Source: Chinchilla lanigera
Taxonomy: Eukaryota; Chordata; Mammalia; Rodentia; Chinchillidae
Direction: 5' to 3'
DNA length: 64,000 bases
NCBI RefSeq assembly: GCF_000276665.1
Contig: NW_004955416.1
Coordinates: 800,173-864,172, forward strand
Shown: in pieces, positions 12,486 to 23,027 of the stretch
Layout of the letters: each line of letters starts with the position of its first letter
Numbering within the stretch: position 1 is the stretch's first letter
The notes under the pieces: generated by a model
Seen by the model: only the letters and a program-made list of their open reading frames with translations
The model's database searches: none
What the model was told of the DNA's origin: nothing
Made by a program: the position numbers and the translations under genes

Positions 12486-12837
12486 CTAAAGCAGAAAATA
12501 ATGCAATTCAGAAAGTCACAGAGATTCAAAGACTAATTTGTACCCCTCCTCCCAATCTCCACACTGTAAATCACAAAGCACAGACTGGCACTCCAGGAAG
12601 ATTCACTGTGTTCTTGAAGAGTCCTTTGGATCATGCTCAGGAAAGTACGTGGTTCACACAGTTGCTGGAGTATCACCAAAGGTAACTTGCAGACGGCTCT
12701 GAGCTTACTGAAAACAACCTCTCTGCAGTGATTACAGGATTTTGCAGTGAATGAACCTGTGAAAACTATCCTTTACTGTAGATACCACATGTTGAAATGT
12801 TCATTTTCTTGACACGTAAGAATAAATGAGGATTCTG

Positions 12838-12944
12838 GGGGCTGGGGATTTAGCTCAGCGGCCCAGTGCCTGCCTGGCAAGTGCGAGGTCTTGAGTTTGA
12901 TTCCTGGTACTGGATAAACTGCCCCCACCAAAAAAGAAAAAAGG
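12838..12944 (+). mobile_element. ID SINE (tRNA-derived) with 17-nt target duplication
   Basis: Reads ggggctggggatttagctca at the 5' end, with an A box (tagctcagcgg) and a B box (gagtttgattcc), and ends in an A-rich tail. Perfect 17-nt direct repeats (aataaatgaggattctg) flank it at 12821-12837 and 12945-12961, marking L1-mediated insertion. Confidence 0.95.
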
Positions 12945-13989
12945 AATAAATGAGGATTCTGAAAGAAAGCGTGATTTTTCCATGTTGCAATGGATTCCAA
13001 ACCATTTTGCAGCCTTCAAGTAGGGTGTGAGGCTGTCTTTAGTCAGGATGTGAGCACTATATTGACATTGGAAAAATGTTCATGGTTAGGGTAGGGAGTG
13101 AGATTATGTTAAGCAAAAAAATTTTTTTTAAAGAAATGTATTTTAACTGCCATCTCTGATTAGTCTACAGGCCTGATTGGGTTGTTGTCTAATTTGGTTC
13201 CTTGGAAACTTGGAAAGCCTAGCTGGTCTGCTTTTGTATTTATGACCCTTCTCTAGGCTTTTACTCCTACTTTCCACTGTATAAGCACTTGAAGGGTCAG
13301 CTATGGCTTAATGCTTGGCTTTCCACAGTGCCTAGGAGAAGGCCTTGTGCAGTTAGAAAGGAGCCCTGGAAAAGCTTCTGAACATGCTGCAGATGGACCC
13401 CGTCCGGGGCACTGTGGCCATTATGTCATCTGTGTTGCCGGTGCCCTCAGAGGGTGAGTCCTCAGAAATATGGGGAGACAAGAACTTTGCAAACCTTTCA
13501 GAGAGCAAAGGGATGGAAAGTGGGAAAGGAAGGAAAACAAAAACAAAAAACACGTGTTCAGGCCATGGGGTTCCACGAGGAGACTGAGCTGAAGCTGTAG
13601 CCAATCTGTCCTTCACAACTTGCATGGGGCTCCTTGCCTCAAACAGGACAGAAGTCTTCTACAGGACAGCGCAAACAGACAAATCGAATCCCAAATGTTG
13701 GTGGGGATGAAACTCGCTCACCATTACGTGGTTTTCAATTACTGCCTTGGGTTTTTCTGGGCTGTCTGCTGCAAAATTACAGCCAAAGTCTCCCAGGGTT
13801 AGTCTTTATTTTTTTGCAGTGGAAATAAGTTGGAATGCCTGGCCTAGGGCATTAAGAGGACTCAAAATAACTTCGCAGAAATTTGGCCGCCAGCTGGTAT
13901 GAAATTAAATATGGGCTGCTCCTTACTTAATATATACTCATGGGGCTGGGGAGGAGGAGGGAAACAAATACACTAAAGAATAAGACCTG

Positions 13990-14140
13990 TATTGCTGACG
14001 CTCTGGGTTCTGTGCTCCGCCATGAATAACTGGGCTGTCTCAGGGAAAGCCCCTTCACTACTTTCTGTTCTGCATCAGCTTTCTCATCTGTAATAAATGT
14101 CTCTCCTAGTTTTCTGAATCAAGGGAGAATAAACTCAGCT
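13990..14140 (+). mobile_element. MIR-like SINE relic
   Basis: The order of landmarks fits a MIR: ctctgggttctgtgctc, then gctttctcatctgtaataaa. It is strongly diverged and its ends are approximate. Confidence 0.5.
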
Positions 14141-14934
14141 CTGGGTCAAAGTGAATGGACACATGTTCTATATAAATTTTTTAAAAACCTTTTCTCACTG
14201 AAGAAGATGGCTGTGTTTGGGTTATTTGATCTTAATGCTCAAGTCACTCTCCTCACTCTCAGAAGAGTTTTCTCAGGTATGCCAAGGCCAGGACTTAAAA
14301 TTTCCTAAGGCTCTTGCTTGTCCCTTATGGTGCCCATGAGTTAAGCAGAAGCGCTGCTCTTAGCCATAGTTGCAAGGAGCCAGAGTTCCTGGGCACCTCT
14401 TGTCCATCTCAGAGTTCCAAGGTGATAAAGAGATTCTAAGGGATACAGTCTGGGATACCAAGATGAATGGCATCAGAGGCAAAAGAGGTGTGGCAAGCAT
14501 AAAAGAGGCAAAGGAGAGTCTGGTGATGCAAACACGTTCAGTACAAACACCACTGCTGTGGGAGGACAGCAAGCACGCTGATGGATTTGAATGCTATTTG
14601 CAAAGCAGATGAGCCCAAGGTTGTATTCTAGCCATGACAAATGATGCATAGTTGAACAAATGTTACATTTCCATTAATTAATAGTCTAAGAGAAATAGAT
14701 GAAGGGAACAGACACACCTGCCCTCGGTTGGATTATCTGACTACATCACCTTGCCCTCATTTCCCTAATTTCTTACAAAACACACATCTGCATCCTGAAA
14801 ATGTTTAGATCTTTGATCAGTACATGATTCTAAGGGTATCACATTTTGATAGCATAGGGTTTCTCCTGCCTTAAGTGACAATGAATAATTATGGTGGAGC
14901 ATAAATAGCATGCAATGTGGACAGAGAGGATGAT

Positions 14935-15140
14935 ACTTCACTTACTGGGTTACTTTGGACACTGGAGTGAACCCGACTGAACCATAGTTTCTTCATTAGC
15001 AAAATGGAGATCACAGCATGCAGGTAGTAGTTTGAATGTAAAATGTGAGGTTTCACAAATGGGTAATACCTCTTGCATTTGAAAAATTAAACTCAGTGCT
15101 TAGCCGTACTCAGTGTTCAGTAAGTGTTAGCCAAATCCTA
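14935..15140 (+). mobile_element. MIR-like SINE relic
   Basis: Landmarks resemble a MIR: the tggttactttgg-like core, gtttcttcattagcaaaatg, and cttagccgtactcagtg with cagtaagtgttagcc at the 3' end. Ends are approximate. Confidence 0.55.
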
Positions 15141-15839
15141 AATTTGCATATCCTCCAAAAGATGGTGAGGTTGAATGGCTGGTATATGCTAGGGAGAGTG
15201 TTCACAGACTTTCATTTGAGTCTTTAATGCTTTTCTGTTTACAAACATAAGCCATCTTCTACTGATCCAACACAAAGGGAACCTGAGGCATGATGGAATC
15301 ATCTCTTAGCTTAACCATGAAGCTCCCTAGCTGCTCTTTTCCCTGTTAAGGTGTATACACATTATGCCCAGAGCAATGAATGGGGAGGATGATGCTTTTG
15401 AAGAAGACTCTTTTTTTTGGTTAGAAAGTTAAATCGGTTTATGTTGTTGTACATTTCAAATCTCAGATCATCTATGCCGGGTCTTGTAAAATCTATTCAT
15501 TTTGAAAAATTTTTAATCTTAAAACTTGACAAGAATGGAATTCAAAGCAGTGTCCACCTATTCCATCTACTGTGCATTCACTTTTCCCAGGCTGCAGAAT
15601 GATCTTTGCTTTCTTCTGAATGTTATTTCAGGACACAGATTGACTTCAGTATGTAAATCTTTCCCAAGTCCTACTGATACCCCCAACCGTGTGCTTCTCT
15701 TAGTTGCTTAAATTATACAGATAGGTATGAATACAACTTCTTTCAAAATTAAGATGATAACCAAACTTCTGAGCTACCAGTCATCAGGCTACGCTTTGTT
15801 TCTTCAGAAGACTTGCCATTTAGTCCCCAGACACCCGGT

Positions 15840-16275
15840 ATCTTAAATAAACCTCACCTCTATTTTGGTTACACGTTCCCCCAAACCTATGTGTTAAAGG
15901 CTCTGTCTCTATTTTGGTTACACGTTCCCCCAAACCTGTGTGTTAAAGGCTCTGTCTCCACAACGTTGCTGGGAGGTAGTGAAACTTTTAGGAGGTGGAG
16001 TCTAGTGGGAGGCTGTTCAGCCAATGGACCGTGCCCTTGAAGGGGATGGTGGGACTTCAGTGCCACCTTCTTCCCCTTTTGCTTTCTGGTCATAAGGTAA
16101 GCAGTTTGCTCCCCATCACCGCCATCAGGCACTCCCTGTAGAGGTCCAAAGCAATGGGTCTTACACTGGAAATTCCAGAACTGTGAGTCACAAACTTGTT
16201 CTGGTGCATGTTGATTATGTCAGGTGCTGGTTATTGTATTGACTATCTCAGTAACTCAAAGCTAACTCAGTGAGC
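15840..16275 (+). mobile_element. MaLR-type solo LTR with 49-nt internal duplication
   Basis: Same layout as the LTR at 3630-4019: ttaggaggtggagtctagtg, cccttgaaggggatggtggg and ccaaagcaatgggtc. The 5' region carries two tandem 49-nt units (about 15860-15908 and 15909-15957) that differ at one or two bases. Confidence 0.7.
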
Positions 16276-16298
16276 TTCTATCTGTTTTGTAGACTCAC

Positions 16299-16420
16299 CT
16301 GGCCACCATTTCTTTCTCCTTATGGGAGGCATAACCGCTGCTACTGAGGGGCTTCAGAGGAGACGACAGAAAGTAGAGGCGGTGATTAGTGAAGTACTGG
16401 TCAACTAGTGGGAGGAGAAC
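16299..16420 (-). CDS. RYR3: RYR3 exon E18
   Basis: The exon is 122 nt, phase 0 in and phase 2 out, 40 codons: [20 protein letters not shown] and [20 protein letters not shown], plus two bases of the next codon. The acceptor is TTCCAG before 16420 and the donor GTGAGT starts at 16298. [18 protein letters not shown] and ASHKEKEM are conserved through the family. A MaLR-type LTR ends about 25 nt downstream of the donor. Confidence 0.96.
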
Positions 16421-17324
16421 CTGGAAAACCCAACATATGTCAACTTTTAGGAAGCTGCCTCAAACCCTGCTGCTAAAGAGTTCATTCCCAGTTAGCAAAA
16501 TGCCTCTCAACACTGGTTCTAGAATTTCCAGGAATGCTTATTTTTTGAATGCCAGCTTTCATTATATTTTTTTCTCCTATGCCTCAGCCAGAGGTCCTGG
16601 GGATATCTGAAAAGAGAGCACCCTGTCTAAGGGCCCACTGAGATCTGAGACAGCATTTGCAGGGGAGGCTGAGGGGATACCTGCAAGCAGACCTGGCTTC
16701 TTGGGCCTGGCATTGACAGGTGCACTCCAGGTGCAGCCTACCACCACTGGCTCAAGTGTCTGTCTCTGTTTCTCTGAGCAAGGCTACTCCAGACCTTGTA
16801 AGCCATTAGTCCTCTGAGCAAGATGATATGGAAGAAAAGACTCACTGGCACCCAAATCCATTCTCTCCCTTTTCCTCTTAGCAATAAAACTCCCTGGATT
16901 TTTAGCTGGGCAGAGGGCCACCTAAAAGAGATGCACTACTCAGTCTCCCTTGTAGGCAGATGAAACTAAAATAACTATGTTCTAGCCATTGGGGTAGAAT
17001 TTTAGAAAAGCAGCAGCTTCCCACCCCCATTTTCTTTTTCCTGTAGATAGAGCGCAGGTAAGCTTGACAAGAACCACACCTCTGGAGGCTGGGGAGAAAG
17101 AAGGGAGGAAGAACCTGAGTCTTTGGATGATAGTGTGGAACCAAGAAGATGCCAACCTTCGTGGAACTCCACCTACCTGAGGTCTCTCCTACAATAGAGA
17201 AATGCACAACTGTCTCACTGAAGCCATCAGAGGTTTAGATGTCTTTGCTGGATCAGTTTAACTTCTAGCCTAAATGGCAGAGACCCTAAGAAGGTAATTT
17301 CGTTAAGTGCAGTGAATCACTTAC
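16421..17324 (-). other. RYR3 intron E17-E18
   Basis: A 904-bp intron. I see no clear repeat or gene in it. Confidence 0.8.
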
Positions 17325-17392
17325 TTTGGCAAAGAATTTGATCTCTTGGTCATGTGGAGACTTTTCAGTTTTTCCACTGCTGACAATGGCTT
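17325..17392 (-). CDS. RYR3: RYR3 exon E17 (68-nt exon)
   Basis: Two bases complete Glu, then 22 codons follow: [20 protein letters not shown] and AK. The acceptor is TTGTAG before 17392 and the donor GTAAGT starts at 17324. The [19 protein letters not shown] stretch matches the charged linker and following helix conserved in ryanodine receptors (the EQEIKFFAK type). Phase is 0 on exit. Confidence 0.95.
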
Positions 17393-17868
17393 CTACAAAG
17401 ACACAAGGTTGGCCAGAGTTAGAAAATAGAACAAAAATCACAGCATTTTAGAAACAGTAGCTTTTCTGAATGCCGTAAATAAGTCTTTTTGATTATGAAA
17501 TGTATTTTACAAATGTGCTGGTTAGTTATTTCTTATGTCAGTTCTCTCAGATGTTCCACTATCTTCTCTGCTTTATCAATGAGGAAGCAGCTTCAGAGAG
17601 ATTGAGTGATATGTCCATAGTCACACAATGAAACAACAGGAAAATTAATAGGGCAAGTTGTATTAACAAGTAGCTGAGCAAGTCCAATAGGAAAGCCTAA
17701 GGCTAAACTAACTTTTTATAAGTGGAGAAACAAATCTCAGCCATTGTCCCCCCTACCTCCTGCAAAATCATGTCTGAATGAATTATGAACAGCTTTAGTA
17801 TGAAAGGATCATTCTTTGATAAAGGAATATCAAATTCTTTTTTAAAAGTATTTCTCAGTGATACTTAC
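17393..17868 (-). other. RYR3 intron E16-E17
   Basis: A 476-bp intron with a MIR-like stretch at about 17540-17640. Nothing else stands out. Confidence 0.8.
17540..17640 (-). mobile_element. MIR-like SINE relic, antisense
   Basis: Contains gaggaagcagcttcagagag and gtccatagtcacacaatg, the antisense MIR core motif (atgaggaaactgaggc type). Ends are approximate. Confidence 0.55.
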
Positions 17869-17984
17869 CCAAGTGAGCAATAAATTCTTGAGCAGAATCA
17901 ACGTATTTCAGGATCTTCTTCAAAAATTTGTAGGCAAACCTCTTTTCCATGGAGGAGGCATCCAGTTCCATACCCTTGAGACCT
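17869..17984 (-). CDS. RYR3: RYR3 exon E16
   Basis: The exon is 116 nt. One base completes Arg, then 38 codons follow: [20 protein letters not shown] and [18 protein letters not shown], plus one base of Glu. The acceptor is ACTTAG before 17984 and the donor GTAAGT starts at 17868. The segment leaves the RyR repeats and enters the next helical solenoid. [10 protein letters not shown] differs at two places from the GMKDMELDAS I recall for human RYR3, so those residues deserve a check against a closely related genome. Confidence 0.95.
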
Positions 17985-18239
17985 CTAAGTTGAAAATGGG
18001 GGGCCCCAGGAAGTAACAGAGATAATCACGTGACTCTGGTGCATCATACCTCCTACCCATTCGTGGTCATTCTGGCTTAATGACATGACTTGGCATGTGA
18101 CTGATTTCCCCTGGCATGGGAAACCGCTCTCTAAGCATGCACTACCTGTACCATTGCTTGATGAACAAAATATACCTTATGTGGATGGTAGAAATTAGTA
18201 AGTTATGAACAAAAGTAAAAATGACAGCAGGATGAAATG

Positions 18240-18850
18240 GCTGGGGAGTAGAGGAGTGAATGTTCACAGGCTGGTGTTAAGATGGTACTGAGGATTGGTC
18301 TCGCTGAGAAACTGACATTGGAATAAAGGCTAACCGGAGGTGAGCCATGTGGTTATCTGGAGAAAGAGCTTTCCAGGCACAGGAGCAGTCCTGAGCAGGA
18401 GCACGTGTGTTGTATGGAAGGAATGTGGCATAAAATCCAGTGTGGGAGAAGTGCAAGTGAGCAAGTAGGCAGAGTGGGATGGGGTGGACAGTGGAACCGA
18501 TCATTTCAGGCCCAGCAACTTCTGTGGAATTTACTTTGGCCCTGGCTGAGACCAGAAGTGTTGTGGACTGAAGAGTGACATGATGTGACTTACATTATAA
18601 CAGAATCATTCTGATTGTTATGTTTTAAGATTAACCAGGGTAAGGCCAAAGGTAGATCAGGGAGTGTAGGTGGTGATGGTGGTGATGGTGACAGTAATGA
18701 TGGTGATGACTTGAAGGGAATGAGAACTAGTCAGGTTCGGGGCATGTTTGAAAGGTAGAACCAGTAAGAGTCCCTGAAGGATTGGATGTAGGTTGGGACA
18801 AAAAGAGGAGTCAAGGGTTTTGGCTTAAGCAACTGAAGATGGTTTGTTAT
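18240..18850 (+). mobile_element. Ancient repeat relic, copy 1 (family not named)
   Basis: Shows the recurrent order gagctttccaggcacagg, then gagtgacatgatgtgac, then ggtagaaccagtaagag, then gaggagtcaagggttttggc. Related pieces occur at 25870-26375 and 48740-49220. I recognise it as a mammalian-wide element but do not recall its family name. Confidence 0.55.
18666..18712. repeat. GGTGAT-type microsatellite
   Basis: Imperfect runs of ggtgat/ggtgac (ggtggtgatggtggtgatgg and on), lying inside the ancient repeat. Confidence 0.8.
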
Positions 18851-20116
18851 CAAGCAATAGGGGAGCTAGGTGCAGGGGATCTGAGGCTGGGGTAGACCTC
18901 CTAGGATCTCCTCAGTGATGGACCTCACTTGATCATTTGTACTTCTTAGCTAATCCCACGGGATCTGACACATGCTAAATAACTATTCTGGAGATGCTTG
19001 CTGAATTCATTCATCTTTCTCCTTTATTCCCTTGCTTCCTTGACTTTCTTTATTGTTACAGAAAGGAGAATTTTTCATTTCTGTGAGCAAGGCATTTATC
19101 AGCAAATCACACCGCACATTCATCATGGTGTTAAGAACAGGATTAGAATGACCATGGGAGTCTTTCTTGAATGCTTCCCTGGAGGCTGTCTCCTGCTGCC
19201 TGACCTTTCCTGCTCAACAACATGGCAAATAAATTGTGTAATTTTTTTTATATGAGATACAATAGAAATATTTGTACAGATTTTTATTTATTTGTTGACA
19301 TTCACTGCAAGAATTCTATTAAAAAAACCTGAAAGCAGAAACAGCAGCCTTCTCATCAAACCTTTCTTTCAGGAGGAATGGCTATATCAGAGTAGGGACA
19401 AGCTTGTTTTTTGTTCTGCAAAAGAATCTGCAAGCATGACACACAGTACAGCCTATCCTTAACATTTGGCCAGTGAGAAAACACATCCTGTCTTTAAGAC
19501 TTAAAGAGTCAAGATTATCTTCACATGAAACATTTATCTAGATAATTTTGACTTAAAGATGTTTGAAGCTAAATGTCTTAGGAAATCATGATATATGCAA
19601 TCTCCCTAGTGGAGTTGTAACTTCATAAGAATTATTTTCTTTGTGCAAAGACTGATTCTGTTAGTTACACTTGTTATTGTTTTGTAATTTAATAAAACAA
19701 AATAAACATATTTTCAACTGAAAAGTTCCAGATATATAGTATTTGAACTAGATTTGAGTGAGACCACTATAAAAGACAGCAGAGGAGGAAATTAGGAAAA
19801 ATATTTTGCACATCATATTTACATCATTTTACATGTGCCTCAAATTTTCACTGCATGCTAAAGAAGCCTGAATTCCAAAGCTTTGAGGATTTATTATGGA
19901 TGTGGCTTGTAATCCCAACTGCTCGAACAATATACAAAGAGAAGGCCTTGGCAAGTAGCACAATATTTACGCATGCATCCATTAACTTTCTTCAGAAGAG
20001 TCAGCTGCAACTCTGGTTGTGATGCATTTTGTAAGCAGTGACTAAACGGCTGGAGAAGGATTGACCACCCCGGGCCCCACCCCTGTCCCACTAACATCAC
20101 TTCAAAGATGACTCAC

Positions 20117-20240
20117 CTAGAAACTATAACGCCATTCACTTGGAGGAACTTAAACAGGTCCTGTGCCTTTTCTCGATCCCTGAACTTTTCCTTTGCAGTC
20201 AAGGTATCATATGGTACCAAAAGGGGGTGACTGCCACCGC
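20117..20240 (-). CDS. RYR3: RYR3 exon E15 (fourth RyR repeat, end)
   Basis: The exon is 124 nt. Two bases complete Gly, then 40 codons follow: [20 protein letters not shown] and [20 protein letters not shown], plus two bases of Arg. The acceptor is CTCCAG before 20240 and the donor GTGAGT starts at 20116. [15 protein letters not shown] is the fourth RyR repeat core, paralogous to HPLIRPFKTLTEKEK in E11-E12. The two repeats together support an RyR3/RyR4 tandem. Confidence 0.97.
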
Positions 20241-20380
20241 CTGGAGTCAGCAAGGTGGGAGATGACAACACATTTTCATGACAACACTCTTTTCTTGCAC
20301 TTCTGGGAGAAGACCACTCCCACCCCAACCCTACCCCCCTCTGTTCGTCCTTCTCAAGGGAGGCTGTGACCCAGGCTTAC

Positions 20381-20456
20381 CTTTGCTCTCCAGTTCCAGC
20401 TTCTTCTTTTTGGCCCAGATATTGTGATAGTTCTCAGCCACTACCTCCACCATTCC
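20381..20456 (-). CDS. RYR3: RYR3 exon E14 (fourth RyR repeat, start)
   Basis: The exon is 76 nt, phase 0 in and phase 1 out, 25 codons: GMVEVVAENYHNIWAKKKKL then ELESK, plus one base of Gly. The acceptor is GCACAG before 20456 and the donor GTAAGC starts at 20380. AENYHNIWAKKKK is the signature helix of the fourth RyR repeat and is almost identical between paralogues. Confidence 0.96.
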
Positions 20457-21583
20457 CTGTGCCCCACCAAGGAAATGCATGTTAAAGAGAAAGCAAGCAA
20501 GGAAAACAGCTTCATATCTGTCAGGCTATTTCAGGCAGCCTTGGGAACAGAGCACCACCAAACGCTAACAGCATACTGTTGAAGGTTTCCCATCATTAAT
20601 TAGCCTGTGCCTGTGTACCTCATTAGCTTTGTAGCTTCCCATACACACAGCAAACAAGTTCTAATTCTGTCCTTCCCTGTAGCTTATTATCTTGGCAGTT
20701 TAATGCATTCACAAGAGAGATGCATTTCCAGTTGAAGCTGTGTGTTAGCAGCTTTCCATCACAGAAGCTCAGGATCATATTCCTGAGATAGAGTAGTAGA
20801 AGTGAGGGCCCTGGAGGCAAGCAAAAATCAAGAATCCCTGAAGACTTTTAACTTAACAAACTAAAAATAACTGCATCCTGGAGGAAACTGCCATATGTAA
20901 ATAAGATTTTTCAAATAGAATTAGAGTTTATAAAGCTCATATGACAGTGACCTAGAATGATGTGCCTTTCAAAGACAGTTTCTCTGAGGTCCAGCGGGTT
21001 GGTTTGACGGCCTCTCAGAGGAGTGGATTCCCCAGACTAGAGAGGCCACAGCCACCAATGTGTGCAAAGGGGAGCAATGGGAGAAAGCATCTTAAGGCTT
21101 TTAGTTTTACTTTCTTGTTTTTTACCTCTGTGTCCTGCAATAATAGCTTGACTGCTGCATTACGGGGGAACTGATCACATCCACTGTGGGATATGCAAGA
21201 TCTTATGGTGGAGGGGGCTTATAAGGATCAAGCAAGCATCTCTATCCAGGGGCCAAGTTTCACAGATTTTCTTCTAGCTCTCTTATTTATTTGTTTTTGT
21301 GTTTTGACACCGTATTTTTCTGGTTTTCTTCTTTTTATTGAGCCATCTCCTGTTACAGAAGTATACAGCCCCCTTACTGGATGACTGATTAAGTCTGTTG
21401 AGGCTGAGGCTTTCCCTAGGGCTTCTACATAATATGGCCCTCTCTAGGTTTAATATCTTGGTAGTGACATGTTGTAGACATCTCCCCTCCCCACTCTTCT
21501 TTTCAACTCTGTCGAGTAACATGTTCCTCACTTGAAGGGCTGTAGAAAGCAAGTTACGCTGCTCTGCAAGCACCAGCACTGAC
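20457..21583 (-). other. RYR3 intron E13-E14
   Basis: A 1,127-bp intron. No repeat or gene was recognised. Confidence 0.8.
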
Positions 21584-21646
21584 CTGGAGCTCCCTGGAGA
21601 GCACGACATTTGAGAGGTCTAGGGGAGCAGGGCTGTAGCTGTTGCC
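21584..21646 (-). CDS. RYR3: RYR3 exon E13 (63-nt exon)
   Basis: A short exon of 21 codons, phase 0 at both ends. It starts GNSYSPAPLDLSNVVLSREL and ends with Gln. The acceptor is TCCTAG before 21646 and the donor GTCAGT starts at 21583. It bridges the phosphorylation loop and the fourth RyR repeat (LSREL begins the repeat helix). Its small size and symmetric phase make it a plausible cassette exon, though nothing in the sequence proves that it is skipped. Confidence 0.95.
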
Positions 21647-21843
21647 CTAGGAGAGTAGAGTAGAGTCACTTGGTTTGCCATTTTCTTTTTTCATTCCTAC
21701 CTGCACCCCAACTTCAGCTGTGTCTCTCCAAAGCTCTAAGACTCATTGTAGTTGGTCCCCCCACAATACCCCATGGAAAGCGTTCCTAGATTCTCTGTGG
21801 ATTTTATGTAACCAGCACTGGCTTCTGTGCACGGCCGTCATAC

Positions 21844-21990
21844 CTGGCTTGTCTGGGACACATTGCGAAGTTTCTCATTTTCTCGTTGTTGAACCAAAGC
21901 TTCTCCCTCTTTGGTCCTCTCCACAGTCCAGCCCACAGCCAGCATGGTTTTCAGAGACTCTCTGGCAGGCCAACGATAAATTTCTTTCTC
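21844..21990 (-). CDS. RYR3: RYR3 exon E12 (end of third RyR repeat and phosphorylation loop)
   Basis: The exon is 147 nt, phase 0 at both ends, 49 codons: EKEIYRWPARESLKTMLAVG, WTVERTKEGEALVQQRENEK and LRNVSQTSQ. The acceptor is TTCCAG before 21990 and the donor GTATGA starts at 21843. The first half closes the third RyR repeat (EKEIYRWPARESLKTMLA). The rest is the exposed loop between the third and fourth repeats, which in RYR1/RYR2 carries the PKA/CaMKII serines. An Arg-X-X-Ser pattern (RNVS) is kept at the equivalent spot. Confidence 0.96.
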
Positions 21991-22937
21991 CTGGAAGAAA
22001 ATTGGCACAGAAGAGCTTTATACAACCCATATTCTGCATGGCCTATTTCTCTGTGGAAGTTGGAGCCCAGGGTGGACAGGGTACTAGTTAGAGCTAGTTA
22101 GATCCAGCCTGCTTTCACAAGGTCAAAATGCCATCTGCAATGTCTTGTCTGCGACACTCAGTCTCTGCTGTTTGCTTATAAGACCCCAGGCATGCAGTCT
22201 TTCAGCTCTCAGAGGAATGTCCCCTCACTGTTGATGACATTATCCACATTTTGTATGTAAAGAAGATCAAAAACAGGACAGTGATTTCTTGTGTTTTAGT
22301 ACCTGTTTAAGGAAGACACTGTCAAAATGCCTCTGCACAAAGATTTTCCTTCAGCTTGGGAAACAGAATTCTTTACACTGAAGATTTCCTTTTGATCTAT
22401 GCACAATTTCACAAGGCCAATATTCAAGAAAAGACATGTATGATATCATTTACATACGACACCAGGCCTAAAGCTTACCAAGAACTTGACTGCAAGGTAG
22501 GAACTCAGAGTTGAGATGAAACAAACTACTTAATTTAAAAATGGAGCAGATTTGTTCATGTTTCCAGGGATACTTTCTACTCTCTGCATATGTTGGAAAG
22601 CACTGTTAACCAAATATTCCCCAGTAATCCAGCTCCATCTCCCCATTTTGCCTAAAACCAAGTGAACTCCAGAATTTCAGGTGCATTGTGGCCCAGTGCC
22701 AAACAATGCTGCTGCTTTCACCAGGAGTTCTTAGAGCCAAAGACCAGACCAGAAGGCTGTGTTCCTGGAGCCTGCAGCTGCTGCCTACTGGCAAGCTCAG
22801 GAGCAGTGTCCAGCACCCTAGGAAATCTCTAAAGAACCGGCGAGGGACTGTCCTGAACTCCTCTGAGCATCTGGTACAGTTCCCAAGGCCAGAACCAGCA
22901 TGGCCACACCACCTTACCACAGGCCGCCTCTTCTTAC
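21991..22937 (-). other. RYR3 intron E11-E12
   Basis: A 947-bp intron. No repeat or gene was recognised. Confidence 0.8.
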
Positions 22938-23027
22938 CTTCTCTGTTAATGTCTTGAAAGGCCTTATCAGTGGGTGGGTCTTCACATTTTCATCCAGGGA
23001 AATTCCATATTTCCATCCACTCTGACT
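22938..23027 (-). CDS. RYR3: RYR3 exon E11 (third RyR repeat, middle)
   Basis: The exon is 90 nt, phase 0 at both ends, 30 codons: SQSGWKYGISLDENVKTHPL and IRPFKTLTEK. The acceptor is CTACAG before 23027 and the donor GTAAGA starts at 22937. GWKYG and KTHPLIRPFKTLTEK are the central signature of RyR repeats. The symmetric phase means the exon can be skipped without a frameshift. Confidence 0.96.

Larger units (their letters stand above)
12486..16298 (-). other. RYR3 intron E18-E19
   Basis: Contains a plus-strand ID SINE with a perfect target duplication (12838-12944), MIR-like relics (about 13990-14140 and 14935-15140) and a MaLR-type LTR (15840-16275). The remainder shows nothing recognisable. 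Confidence 0.85.
17985..20116 (-). other. RYR3 intron E15-E16
   Basis: Holds an ancient repeat (about 18240-18850) with an embedded GGTGAT-type microsatellite (18666-18712). From 18930 to 20116 no gene was seen. Confidence 0.8.

Noticed and set aside
21675..22091. A 138-codon plus-strand open frame
   Set aside because: It overlaps RYR3 exon E12 in antisense; a shadow of the real exon.
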